NCBI RefSeq assembly: GCF_026191725.2
Contig: NZ_CP120863.1
Coordinates: forward strand, 5,560,001-5,624,000
Length of the DNA: 64,000 nt
From: Roseibium porphyridii
Lineage (GTDB): Bacteria; Pseudomonadota; Alphaproteobacteria; Rhizobiales; Stappiaceae
Reading direction: 5' to 3'
The translations under genes and the position numbers were made by a program. Below the pieces are notes generated by a model that had not been told where the DNA came from, made no database searches, and saw only the letters and a list, made by a program, of their open reading frames with translations. Within the stretch, counting starts at the first letter, position 1. The number at the start of each line of letters is the position of its first letter. Shown here in pieces: positions 27,584 through 35,732 of the stretch.

Positions 27584-28370
27584 GAGCGCGCTGCCCTGCG
27601 GCAGCCGGCTCTACCGCATCTATAAGGTCCGAGGTCACGGCAGGCCATTCGGCACACAGTGTAACGACCTTGCCGATGACAAAGAGCACTGGCGCTTTCA
27701 ATTCCGCGTCACGGACATCAAGTGCAACCTGACCAAGGCGGGAGAACAACCGCGTTTCGCGCGGTGTTGTTGCGTTGGCAATCGCCATGACAGGCGTTGT
27801 TTCACTCAGACCCTCAGCAACAAGTCTGAGCGCTATTTGGCCAATATTCGCGACGCCCATGTACACGACCAGTGTCGTTTCTTCGCTGGCTAAGCTTTTC
27901 CAATCAAGGTCCAGCGTTCCATTGGCCTGACGATGGCCGGTCACGTAGCGCACACCTGTTGCGAGCCCGCGATGCGTCAACGGCACCCCAGAAGCAGAAG
28001 CGGCCCCTTGCGCGGCGGTGATGCCCGGAGCGTATTCGACCAAAATACCGTTTGCCTGCAGGTGAGCTGCTTCTTCAGACCCGCGTCCGAATATCAACGG
28101 GTCTCCTCCCTTGAGACGTGCCACGGTCAATCCTCGTGACGCCAGTTCAGCAAGGATTTCGTTGATTCTTTCTTGGGGTACAGGGTGGTGGTCTGGAGAT
28201 TTTCCGACCGACACACGCTCGGCCGTTTCAGGTGCAAGCGCCAGCACTTCCGGTGAGACGAGACGGTCATAGACCACGGCGTCAGCTTGCTGAAGCATGC
28301 GTACGGCGCGCATTGTGAGGAGGTCCGGATCTCCGGGGCCGGCTCCAATAAGAAAAACTTTTCCCGTCAT
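27576..28370 (-). CDS. nirE: Uroporphyrinogen-III C-methyltransferase NirE
   Basis: A 264-residue SUMT enzyme with VFLIGAGPGDPDLLTMRAVR at the start, VVYDRLVS, RLKGGDPLIFGRGSEE and PGITAAQGAASASGVPLTHR, all SAM-binding or active-site segments of CobA/NirE. It makes precorrin-2 from uroporphyrinogen III, the first committed step to siroheme and heme d1. The gene has no CysG-type dehydrogenase/chelatase fusion. It opens the leftward heme d1 operon, with an Fnr/Dnr-type box about 165 bases before its start. Confidence 0.93.
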   Translation of the reverse strand: MTGKVFLIGAGPGDPDLLTMRAVRMLQQADAVVYDRLVSPEVLALAPETAERVSVGKSPDHHPVPQERINEILAELASRGLTVARLKGGDPLIFGRGSEEAAHLQANGILVEYAPGITAAQGAASASGVPLTHRGLATGVRYVTGHRQANGTLDLDWKSLASEETTLVVYMGVANIGQIALRLVAEGLSETTPVMAIANATTPRETRLFSRLGQVALDVRDAELKAPVLFVIGKVVTLCAEWPAVTSDLIDAVEPAAAGQRAHA

Positions 28371-28415
28371 GAGAGACCTCGCTTCTGCTGAATACTGCCG
28401 GACGCTTCAGTTCTG

Positions 28416-28495
28416 TGCGAAGCGCCGGGGGCACCTGTCGTTTGCAGAAAGGGACGCGTTGGCTCGGCAATGACAGTAATGATCGGCGCTTCGCA
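28416..28495 (-). repeat. Inverted repeat in the nirE leader
   Basis: Two perfect 12-base arms (28416-28427 and 28484-28495, core GCGAAGCGCCG / CGGCGCTTCGC) enclose 56 bases. If the upstream Fnr-type box acts at -41.5, the nirE transcript would begin near 28494, so this repeat would close a stem at the very 5' end of a leader of about 124 bases. I do not recognise a known riboswitch. Confidence 0.55.
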
Positions 28496-28528
28496 GAAGT
28501 ATGATTGCTCGTTTTGACCTCGAACTGA

Positions 28529-28542
28529 TTGACAATAGTCAA
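28529..28542. promoter_or_regulatory. Fnr/Dnr-type box upstream of nirE
   Basis: TTGACAATAGTCAA is a symmetrical TTGAC-N4-GTCAA site in the 212-base gap between the cupredoxin gene and nirE. It would give the heme d1 operon its own promoter, separate from nirS. Confidence 0.78.
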
Positions 28543-28582
28543 GGTCAACCAGTTCTAATCGCGCATTTTTTCATTATTTTAT

Positions 28583-29002
28583 TCAAGGACTTACAGTTAT
28601 CATGCCGATCATTTCCTGAGTTTCCCAATGGGGCCCGCACAAATAGGTCTGGTCACCCGGGGTCAGGAACGTGAATTCGAATGTCTCTTCGGGGAAGAGG
28701 CGATCGGATTCAGGCTCGCCTTCGTCCTTGAGGATAAGGCTGTGGCTGGTGCGTTTGTCTACATTAACCCAGCGGACTGTCGTCCCGACAGGGACTGTCA
28801 GGTCCTGCGGGCAGAAGCGATACTTGTACATCGTGACAACCGTCACCCCTTCTTCTTCCGATGAGGGATGCCCGAACAGTTCTGTGTATCGGCTTTCTGC
28901 TTCGTCACAGAGTGCCTTCAATTCGGCATCCTCAGCGCAAGCCGGAAGGGTGAGCATGACAGACACCAGAATTGCTGGAACATCGCAGGCTTGAACAAAC
29001 AT
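28583..29002 (-). CDS. Periplasmic cupredoxin (type 1 copper protein)
   Basis: A 139-residue protein with a signal peptide ending near ACAEDAE and one cupredoxin domain: YRFCPQDLTVPVGTTVRWVNVD, the His ligand in TSHSLIL, and a C-terminal loop CGPHWETQEM supplying Cys, His and Met. The Cys-to-Met loop seems one residue longer than in pseudoazurin as I recall it. A helical stretch of about 25 residues precedes the domain. It lies between the NirT-like fusion cytochrome and nirE, so it may carry electrons to NirS or help the fusion protein. It is not azurin-like enough for a specific name. Confidence 0.75.
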   Translation of the reverse strand: MFVQACDVPAILVSVMLTLPACAEDAELKALCDEAESRYTELFGHPSSEEEGVTVVTMYKYRFCPQDLTVPVGTTVRWVNVDKRTSHSLILKDEGEPESDRLFPEETFEFTFLTPGDQTYLCGPHWETQEMIGMITVSP

Positions 29003-29028
29003 ATGTATTCTCCCTGGCTGAAGTGGTC

Positions 29029-29052
29029 GGGGCGGCGAATTCTCGCCGCCCC
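29029..29052 (-). repeat. Strong hairpin between the fusion cytochrome and cupredoxin genes
   Basis: GGGGCGGCGA and TCGCCGCCCC form a perfect 10-base stem with a 4-base loop just after the fusion cytochrome stop. There is no T-run on the downstream side, so it is more likely a transcript-stabilising or partial stop element than a full terminator. Confidence 0.6.
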
Positions 29053-29059
29053 GAAACCG

Positions 29060-30871
29060 TTACTGCTTGGTCACGTTGATTTGCGCCGTGTCGTCATCCA
29101 GAGCGAGGCTGGTATTCAACGTCACATGGTGAAACCGCGCCGCGGCGTAATCATCATGTATGGCAAAGCCAACCGTATAGGTCTTGCCAGGTTCCAGCGG
29201 GATGTCTCCTGGAGCTCCTGAATTCAGAGGTCTTGAGAAAACAACCGTCCAGATCCCCGCCGAAAGGTTCGCTTCCGCAGACATCTCGCCATCATTGACG
29301 ATCCGGCGCTCCAGAAGATAGCCATTGCTCGAGGTTCCATCCGCATAGACACGCAACAGGTCCAGATAGGTCCCATCTTCAAACAGCTGGCTGATTTCGT
29401 CAGCGCTTTTCAGTTTGTCCCAACCGCCCTGCGCTTTGCCACGCCGGCCCTTGACTTCGACCTTTGTGCGGCTTTCGGTCAGATACTTCGTAATCGTATC
29501 TGTTGCTTCCAGTCGGCCCGCGACGTCGGCATTACCAGCAATGGCCTCAGCACCCGGGTCAAATGGCATGTAGGTGTTGTCCGCATGACAAGAGGCCCAA
29601 CAACCTGTGGTCTCGCCCATTTCGATCCCCGTGCCGGCGATCATCATGGCGACCTTGACCTGGTTGTCCGGATCCATCTTCCCACCGTCTACAAACGGGG
29701 CGGGATTGTGTGGAGCATCGGGCCACTGAACACGTACATATAGATTTTCATCATCATGTGCGGCCTGGATTGTTGTGTTGATAATCCCACGTTTCCCCGG
29801 AATGGGCGTCGGTTCGGTTTCACCGCCAGCAACAATCTTGTTGCCGATCGCCTCCAGTTCCGCTGCATGGCAGGTCATGCAGGAATCGCCGCCTTTCGTC
29901 AGCGGCCGCGCTCCGCCATGGGTCTTTCCGTTCTGGACCCATTCGAACGAGGCCTGTCCCGGATAGAACAGCGTCAAATCCGCTGCCGGAACAGCGTTCC
30001 AGTCAACATTGGCTGCAACAGTTCCCGTAGCGGCACTGGTATCTGCAGCACTGCCACCATCAGTGTCTGTGCCGGAATTGGCCGCCTTGGCCTTTTCTTC
30101 TGCGACAGCGGCTTCAACAGCTGCTGCGATCTGGGCCTGAACAGCTTCCTGCTGAGCCTTTTGTGCAGCCTTGGCAGTAGCGGCCTCATCCGCCTCCTTG
30201 GCGACAATGCGCTCCAGGCTGACGATATACTCGTGCGGAACCTCGCGCTTGAAAGCTGGGTTCGGCGCTTCGAGATTTTCCAGATAGTCTTCTTCAGCGC
30301 GATCCCGGAGATCGGAGTGTGCAATGCCCTTGTGACAGTCGATGCATGTCTGACCGGCTTCCATGGCGTTCAGGTGCTGCTGTCTTGCCCTTGGTCTTTG
30401 GAACTCGGGCATCATGGATTCAAAATCATGGCAGTTGCGGCATTCGCGCGAATCGTTGGCCTTCATGCGCTCCCACTCGTTCATCGCGAGTTCAAGGCGC
30501 TTGGCTTCGAATTTTTCCGGCGTGTTGATCGTCCCGACCATCTTGCCCCAAAGCTCTTTGGTCGCCTGTACCTTGCGAATAATCTTATGGGTCCAGTCTT
30601 TCGGCACATGGCAATCAGAGCACATGGCACCGACACCCGACCGGTTCACATCGTGAATGGTTCCCTTGTATTCTTCATAGACGTAGTCCCGCATCTCGTG
30701 GCAGGAAATACAGAATTGCTTGGTGTTCGTGGCTTCCATTGCGGTGTTGAAGCCACCCCAGAAAATGATGCCGCCGACAAACACTGCCGCAACACCCCCG
30801 ATCGGCATGCCCCATAGAAGGTATCTGCGCCAGATCGGCTTTTTCTTGTCACCTTGGCTGCTCTCAGTCAT
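29060..30871 (-). CDS. NapC/NirT-type tetraheme cytochrome fused to an EB_dh-like heme domain
   Basis: A 603-residue fusion. Residues 1-220 are a NapC/NirT quinol dehydrogenase: one membrane anchor (about 18-40) and four heme motifs CISCH (54), CSDCH (84), CRNCH (144) and CIDCH (176). Residues 225-290 are an Ala/Gln/Glu-rich linker. The rest resembles the ethylbenzene-dehydrogenase-related heme-binding (EB_dh) fold, with CMTCH (331) and a CX3CH motif, CWASCH (424). The first part would take electrons from quinol, the second could pass them on, perhaps to NirS or the neighbouring cupredoxin. It follows nirS after a terminator, with no Fnr-type box of its own seen. Confidence 0.82.
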   Translation of the reverse strand: MTESSQGDKKKPIWRRYLLWGMPIGGVAAVFVGGIIFWGGFNTAMEATNTKQFCISCHEMRDYVYEEYKGTIHDVNRSGVGAMCSDCHVPKDWTHKIIRKVQATKELWGKMVGTINTPEKFEAKRLELAMNEWERMKANDSRECRNCHDFESMMPEFQRPRARQQHLNAMEAGQTCIDCHKGIAHSDLRDRAEEDYLENLEAPNPAFKREVPHEYIVSLERIVAKEADEAATAKAAQKAQQEAVQAQIAAAVEAAVAEEKAKAANSGTDTDGGSAADTSAATGTVAANVDWNAVPAADLTLFYPGQASFEWVQNGKTHGGARPLTKGGDSCMTCHAAELEAIGNKIVAGGETEPTPIPGKRGIINTTIQAAHDDENLYVRVQWPDAPHNPAPFVDGGKMDPDNQVKVAMMIAGTGIEMGETTGCWASCHADNTYMPFDPGAEAIAGNADVAGRLEATDTITKYLTESRTKVEVKGRRGKAQGGWDKLKSADEISQLFEDGTYLDLLRVYADGTSSNGYLLERRIVNDGEMSAEANLSAGIWTVVFSRPLNSGAPGDIPLEPGKTYTVGFAIHDDYAAARFHHVTLNTSLALDDDTAQINVTKQ

Positions 30872-30999
30872 GTCCAGGCTCCGTTTTCATGTTTCTCCGC
30901 CAGCCGGCTGAGCGCTGGCAGCGATCTGATTGCAGGATGCAGGGAACGTTTCCGAGTTTCCGGGCGACCATCCGTCGATGCAGTCCCGACACCGCTGGC

Positions 31000-31031
31000 A
31001 AAAAAGAAGGGCGGGCGATATGCCCGCCCTT
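31000..31031 (-). terminator. Rho-independent terminator after nirS
   Basis: Arms AAGGGCGGGC (31007-31016) and GCCCGCCCTT (31022-31031) form a perfect 10-base stem with loop GATAT. On the minus strand it is followed by a C/T tract ending in six T (31005-31000). It lies 21 bases after the nirS stop, so nirS is probably made mostly as a single-gene transcript, with readthrough into the fusion cytochrome. Confidence 0.85.
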
Positions 31032-31051
31032 CAGACGCTTGCTTGTTATCG

Positions 31052-32728
31052 TTAAGTGACGTGGTTCGAACGGTTGTAGACGTTGAACTTGCCGGTCGGA
31101 GCAAAGAGACCTTTGATCCGGGCCTTTTCTTCGAGCGTTTCTGCGTCGAAGATGACAATTTCACCGTTCGGTTCGAGTGACGTTGAGCGGTTCCACTTGG
31201 ATACCCAGACTTCGGAACCATCCTGGTTGAACTCGAAGTGAACCGCGGCACTGCCTTCTTCATCGGTGATCTGGATCGTCTTCACGATTTCACCAGTCTC
31301 CTTGGAGATGACCTGAACCGACTGTTGAATTTCGGGTTCCGGATGCTTGGTCTGGTCAGCCCAGATGTATTTCGAGTCGGGATGGGTCCTGATGAACAGG
31401 CCAGCACCGTCTGTCTCTACTTCGTAGCAAACCTTCCAGGCATCGTCCGGACGGTTCTCCGGATCGTTACCCCAGACTGTCACAGTCCCCTCACCAAGGT
31501 GAGTGGTGCCACCAACAGGTCCACAATTCGGATCTACCCAGTTGGCACCCGGGCCCGGGTGCGGCAGGGCAGCTGTGTCGATCATCGCTTCAAGCTTGTG
31601 CGTTTGCGTGTCGACCACAACCATCTTGTTCGACGCATTTGCGGCAATCTGGAAGTAGCGGCCTGTCGGGTCGAAGAACCCGTCATGCAGGAACTTTGCG
31701 GAATCGATCTTGTCGATACGCAAGTTGTCGAGGTCGGTGTAATCAACCTGCCAAAGCTGGCCAAGTTCCTTGACCGCGACAATCCATGTCGGCTCATTCG
31801 GAGTGGTGTAGATTGCAGCCACACGGCTTTCTTCGACATAGTCGCCATCAACATTGACGCCGCGAGTGGAAACGACTTTCTTCGGCTCCATAGTCTCTGC
31901 GTCGACGATTGCGAAATGCGGAGGCCAGTAACCGCCACCGATGACGTATTTGCCGTCACCTGACACCGCAACATCGCGGGCGTCGTAAGCGATTTTCACT
32001 TCGGCGACCAACATGTTCTCCGGGTTCTGCCAGAGGTCGATCTTGGTCATCTTGCCGTCGCGACCCATTGTGTACCAGAAGCGGCCGGGATGCTCAGGCT
32101 CGGTTACCGAGTGGTGCTCGGATGCTTTCAGAACGTGGACAGCATATCCGGTTGGAATATGCGCCAGAACTTCCTTCGTATCGCCATCAATGACGGCGAC
32201 CTTGCCTACGTCACGCTCGATAACGACGAAGAAGTTTTCCCAGTTCCGGCCATGCAGCGGTTCCGTCGGATAGTCCTTGGGCTCGACATAGACCTTGCGG
32301 GTCGCTTCCATCTGAGCCAACGACATTTCCGGTGGCTTGGGCGGCTCCATCATGATGTAGGTGGCCATGTCCTTGATTTCCTGCTCGGTCATGATGTCCG
32401 AGAAGTTGTTCATGCCGCCTTCGGTGCCCCAGGAGATAATTTTTTCAAGCCGCTCCTGGCCAAGCTTCAACGTTCCGCCTTCTGTTACCGTTCCATCAGC
32501 AGCGGTCTTTTTCCAGCTTGGCTCCAGGTTTTTGCCTGTTGCACCTACACGCAGTACGCCGTGGCAACCCGCGCATCTTTCAAAATAGAGCTGCTTGGAA
32601 CTTTCGAAGGCCTCTTCGCTCAGCGTCGGGCCCTCAGCAAGGGCAGGCACCGCCGCGCTGCCCAATAACAGCGCAAGACTTGCCGCTAACGCGGGGCCCG
32701 TCCTTTTTTTCAGTCTTGGATGTGACAT
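31052..32728 (-). CDS. nirS: Cytochrome cd1 nitrite reductase NirS
   Basis: The 558-residue product has a signal peptide ending at PALAEGP, a cytochrome c domain with CAGCHG (about residue 52) and an eight-blade d1 propeller. The active-site histidine segments known from Pseudomonas NirS are visible as FLHDGFFDPTGRY and THLGEG. It reduces nitrite to NO in the periplasm. ATG 32728 is chosen because the signal peptide starts there; the upstream in-frame extension runs into the promoter. An Fnr/Dnr-type box is about 68 bases upstream, and the gene is divergent from norC. Confidence 0.97.
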   Translation of the reverse strand: MSHPRLKKRTGPALAASLALLLGSAAVPALAEGPTLSEEAFESSKQLYFERCAGCHGVLRVGATGKNLEPSWKKTAADGTVTEGGTLKLGQERLEKIISWGTEGGMNNFSDIMTEQEIKDMATYIMMEPPKPPEMSLAQMEATRKVYVEPKDYPTEPLHGRNWENFFVVIERDVGKVAVIDGDTKEVLAHIPTGYAVHVLKASEHHSVTEPEHPGRFWYTMGRDGKMTKIDLWQNPENMLVAEVKIAYDARDVAVSGDGKYVIGGGYWPPHFAIVDAETMEPKKVVSTRGVNVDGDYVEESRVAAIYTTPNEPTWIVAVKELGQLWQVDYTDLDNLRIDKIDSAKFLHDGFFDPTGRYFQIAANASNKMVVVDTQTHKLEAMIDTAALPHPGPGANWVDPNCGPVGGTTHLGEGTVTVWGNDPENRPDDAWKVCYEVETDGAGLFIRTHPDSKYIWADQTKHPEPEIQQSVQVISKETGEIVKTIQITDEEGSAAVHFEFNQDGSEVWVSKWNRSTSLEPNGEIVIFDAETLEEKARIKGLFAPTGKFNVYNRSNHVT

Positions 32729-32789
32729 TCTCAAACTCCAAATGCTGGTGAGGCATTCGCGAGACTTGAGCAAACGCGAGTTCGCTTCC

Positions 32790-32803
32790 TTGACTTTCGT
32801 TAA
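32790..32803. promoter_or_regulatory. Fnr/Dnr-type box for nirS
   Basis: TTGACTTTCGTTAA on the plus strand (TTAAC-N4-GTCAA on the minus strand) is centred about 68 bases before the nirS start. One half-site is perfect and the other has a single change. Confidence 0.78.
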
Positions 32804-32983
32804 GATGATCGTGGCGTTTTTTGTGTGCTCGCGAAGGCGCACGTCACTGACGTGGCTTTTCTCACCAGTCTTACCAATTTTAATTTAGCCGGCTAATTTT
32901 TCAGACTTTGATCAGAACAGACTGAAATTGAAGGACCGATTTTTCGTCCTGTTTTGCCGTCTGACGAGACCGCAAATGCCTGC

Positions 32984-32997
32984 TTGACTTTGGTTAA
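32984..32997. promoter_or_regulatory. Fnr/Dnr-type box for norC
   Basis: TTGACTTTGGTTAA is centred about 70 bases before the norC start. It mirrors the nirS site 194 bases away, so nitrite and NO reductases are likely switched on together, keeping NO low. Confidence 0.78.
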
Positions 32998-33060
32998 GGA
33001 AATGACAGCCCGCGCTGCCACCCTCGAGACTACGATCAACTCGGGGTAAAGGAGCGCGCG

Positions 33061-33513
33061 ATGCGCGAAGTCATGACCAAAAGCATGGCCCGAAATATAT
33101 TTTATGGCGGGTCATTATTCTTCATCATCATCTTTGTAGGGCTGTCCATTCACAGTCACTTCTACATCACAGGAACTTCGACCGATCATGCCGGCATCAC
33201 CGAAAGTGTGGCCGCAGGTAAGCGTGTCTGGGAAGACAAGGCCTGCATCAACTGCCACACCATTTTGGGTGAAGGTGCCTACTTCGCACCTGAACTTGCA
33301 AACGTGATGACGCGCTGGGGCGTTCTCGACGATCCGGACGCCGCTTTCGACACTCTGAAAGGCTGGATGGAATCCATGCCGACAGGCATCGAAGGCCGCC
33401 GCCAAATGCCGAATTTCGATCTGACCGACGAAGAAATTCGCGATCTGGCGAACTTCCTGATTTGGACCGACAACATCGACGCCCAAGACTGGCCGCCGAA
33501 TGAAGCCGGCTGA
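33061..33513 (+). CDS. norC: Nitric-oxide reductase cytochrome c subunit NorC
   Basis: A 150-residue membrane-anchored cytochrome: one hydrophobic helix (about residues 12-33), then CINCHTILGEGAYFAPEL (heme motif near residue 61) and the Met ligand region RRQMPNFDLTDEEI. NorC passes electrons to NorB. AAAGGAG lies before the ATG. It is the first gene of norCBQDEF and is divergent from nirS. Confidence 0.97.
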   Translation: MREVMTKSMARNIFYGGSLFFIIIFVGLSIHSHFYITGTSTDHAGITESVAAGKRVWEDKACINCHTILGEGAYFAPELANVMTRWGVLDDPDAAFDTLKGWMESMPTGIEGRRQMPNFDLTDEEIRDLANFLIWTDNIDAQDWPPNEAG

Positions 33514-33536
33514 TCCGAACGCAAAAGGAAACTAAG

Positions 33537-34907
33537 ATGAAGTACCAGTCTCAAAAGATAGCCCTGGCGTATTTCGGTGTCGCCCTGGCCCTCTTTGCCG
33601 TCCAGGTTCTCGGCGGATTGCTGGCAGGATGGGTTTACGTCCAGCCGAATTTCCTGTCCGAGGTTCTGCCTTTCAACATTATCCGCATGCTGCACACAAA
33701 CAGCCTGATTGTCTGGCTGCTGCTCGGCTTTTTCGGTGCCGCCTACTTCCTGATACCGGAAGAAGCGGAACGCGAAATCCATTCGCCAAAGCTCGCTTAC
33801 CTGCAGCTGATCATTCTTGTGGTTGGCACGCTTGGTGTCGTTGTCACCTACACCTTCAACCTGTTTGAAGGAAATTTCCTGCTCGGCAAAGAAGGACGCG
33901 AATTCATCGAACAGCCGAAATGGGTGAAGGTCGGCATTGTGGTTGCTGCGCTCATGTTCCTTTACAACGTCACCATGACGGTGCTGAAGGGCAAGAAAAC
34001 CGCCATCACAAACATCCTTCTGCTTGGTCTTTGGGGCCTGGCGCTGCTGTTCCTGTTCAGCTTCTACAATCCAAGCAACCTTTCGCTGGACAAGCAGTAC
34101 TGGTGGTACATCGTCCACCTTTGGGTTGAAGGTGTTTGGGAACTGATCATGGCGTCGATCCTGGCGTACCTGATGCTGAAACTCACCGGCGTGGACCGTG
34201 AAGTCGTTGAGAAATGGCTTTATGTCATCGTCGCCGCTGCGCTGTTTTCCGGCATCCTAGGAACAGGTCACCACTACTACTGGATCGGAACACCAAGCTA
34301 TTGGCAGTGGATCGGCTCGATCTTCTCGTCACTGGAAGTGATCCCGTTCTTCGCGATGATGGCTTTCGCCTTCGTCATGGTCTGGAAAGGCCGCCGCGAT
34401 CATCCGAACAAGGCTGCGCTTCTGTGGTCGCTCGGTTGTGCGACGCTTGCCTTCTTCGGCGCCGGCGTCTGGGGCTTCCTCCACACGCTGCATGGTGTGA
34501 ACTACTACACGCACGGCACTCAGATCACGGCCGCCCATGGTCACCTGGCCTTCTTCGGAGCCTATGTCGCCCTGAACCTGGCAATCATCACCTACGCAAT
34601 GCCAATCCTGCGTGGCCGTGACCCATACAACCAGGTGCTCAACATGGCCTCCTTCTGGCTGATGTCGGGCGGTATGGCGTTCATGACATTCGTCCTGACA
34701 TTTGCAGGGACCATCCAAACGCACCTGCAACGCGTTAACGGCGATTACTTCATGGATGTCCAGGACCAGTTGGCGCTGTTCTACTGGATGCGCTTCGGCG
34801 CAGGCGCAGCCTTCGTCATCGGCGCATTGCTCTTCATCTATGCGGTGGCAATGCCGAAAAGCGAAGTCATCGAACCCGGTGACGCAGCCAACGTTCCGGC
34901 GGAGTAA
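33537..34907 (+). CDS. norB: Nitric-oxide reductase catalytic subunit NorB
   Basis: A 456-residue, twelve-helix member of the heme-copper oxidase superfamily. Characteristic segments include MLHTNSLIVWLLLGFFGAAYFLIPEE, the active-site HLWVEGVWELI, GTGHHYYWIGTPSYWQWIG and HGHLAFFGAYVALNLAIITYAMP. It reduces two NO to N2O at a heme b3 / non-heme iron centre in the inner membrane. The Glu residues in VEGVWE are the ones expected in cNor. It follows norC by 23 bases. Confidence 0.97.
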   Translation: MKYQSQKIALAYFGVALALFAVQVLGGLLAGWVYVQPNFLSEVLPFNIIRMLHTNSLIVWLLLGFFGAAYFLIPEEAEREIHSPKLAYLQLIILVVGTLGVVVTYTFNLFEGNFLLGKEGREFIEQPKWVKVGIVVAALMFLYNVTMTVLKGKKTAITNILLLGLWGLALLFLFSFYNPSNLSLDKQYWWYIVHLWVEGVWELIMASILAYLMLKLTGVDREVVEKWLYVIVAAALFSGILGTGHHYYWIGTPSYWQWIGSIFSSLEVIPFFAMMAFAFVMVWKGRRDHPNKAALLWSLGCATLAFFGAGVWGFLHTLHGVNYYTHGTQITAAHGHLAFFGAYVALNLAIITYAMPILRGRDPYNQVLNMASFWLMSGGMAFMTFVLTFAGTIQTHLQRVNGDYFMDVQDQLALFYWMRFGAGAAFVIGALLFIYAVAMPKSEVIEPGDAANVPAE

Positions 34908-34912
34908 GACCT

Positions 34913-35722
34913 ATGGAAGGTAGCGTATCATTGGCAAAGGGGGCGGCTGACGCCCCTTTTTACCTAGCCCAGTCAGACGAATGCACAGTCTTTGAGGCTG
35001 CGCACAAGAACGGACTTCCGGTCTTGCTGAAAGGACCGACCGGCTGCGGAAAGACCCGCTTCGTCGCCCATATGGCGGCAAAGCTCAACCGCAAGCTCTA
35101 CACAGTCGCCTGTCACGACGACCTGGCAGCCGCCGACCTGATCGGGCGCTATCTTCTCAAGGGTGGCGAGACCGTCTGGGTCGACGGTCCCCTGACCCGT
35201 GCGGTCCGGGAAGGTGCAATCTGTTACCTCGATGAAGTCGTTGAAGCGCGCAAGGATGTGACCGTCGTTCTGCACCCGCTGACCGATGATCGCCGAACCC
35301 TGCCGATCGACCGGACGGGTGAAGAGCTGCAGGCGGCCCCGGGCTTCATGCTGGTGGCGTCTTACAACCCCGGCTATCAGAACATCCTGAAGACGCTGAA
35401 GCCGTCCACACGGCAACGTTTCATATCATTGGAATTCGACTTTCCACCCCCCGATCTTGAATGCGACGTTGTTGCCGAAGAAAGCGGATTGGACAGGTCG
35501 CGTGTTGCCGCGCTGGTCCGGCTTGCAGGCAAATTGCGTGCTTTGAAAGGCCAGGATCTGGAAGAAGGTGTTTCAACCCGCCTGGTTGTCTATGCCGCGA
35601 CGCTCATTGCACAGGGTATGCCTGTAAACCGGGCCGTGCTGGCAGCAATGATTGAACCTTTGACAGATGATGAAGACGTGAAACGCGGGCTCCTAGATCT
35701 TGTCACGGCCGTGTTTGGGTGA
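34913..35722 (+). CDS. norQ: NorQ, MoxR-type AAA+ ATPase
   Basis: A 269-residue ATPase with Walker A GPTGCGKTR near residue 42, Walker B ICYLDEVVEA and sensor-type SYNPGYQ. This is the CbbQ/NirQ/NorQ group, which works with a VWA-domain partner (NorD) to insert the non-heme iron into NorB. It starts five bases after norB. The length is normal for NorQ. Confidence 0.94.
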   Translation: MEGSVSLAKGAADAPFYLAQSDECTVFEAAHKNGLPVLLKGPTGCGKTRFVAHMAAKLNRKLYTVACHDDLAAADLIGRYLLKGGETVWVDGPLTRAVREGAICYLDEVVEARKDVTVVLHPLTDDRRTLPIDRTGEELQAAPGFMLVASYNPGYQNILKTLKPSTRQRFISLEFDFPPPDLECDVVAEESGLDRSRVAALVRLAGKLRALKGQDLEEGVSTRLVVYAATLIAQGMPVNRAVLAAMIEPLTDDEDVKRGLLDLVTAVFG

Positions 35723-35732
35723 GGCCAGACCG

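Noticed and set aside
29003..29059. Rho-independent terminator after the fusion cytochrome
   Set aside because: The stem is perfect but no T-run follows on the minus strand, so it is listed only as a hairpin.
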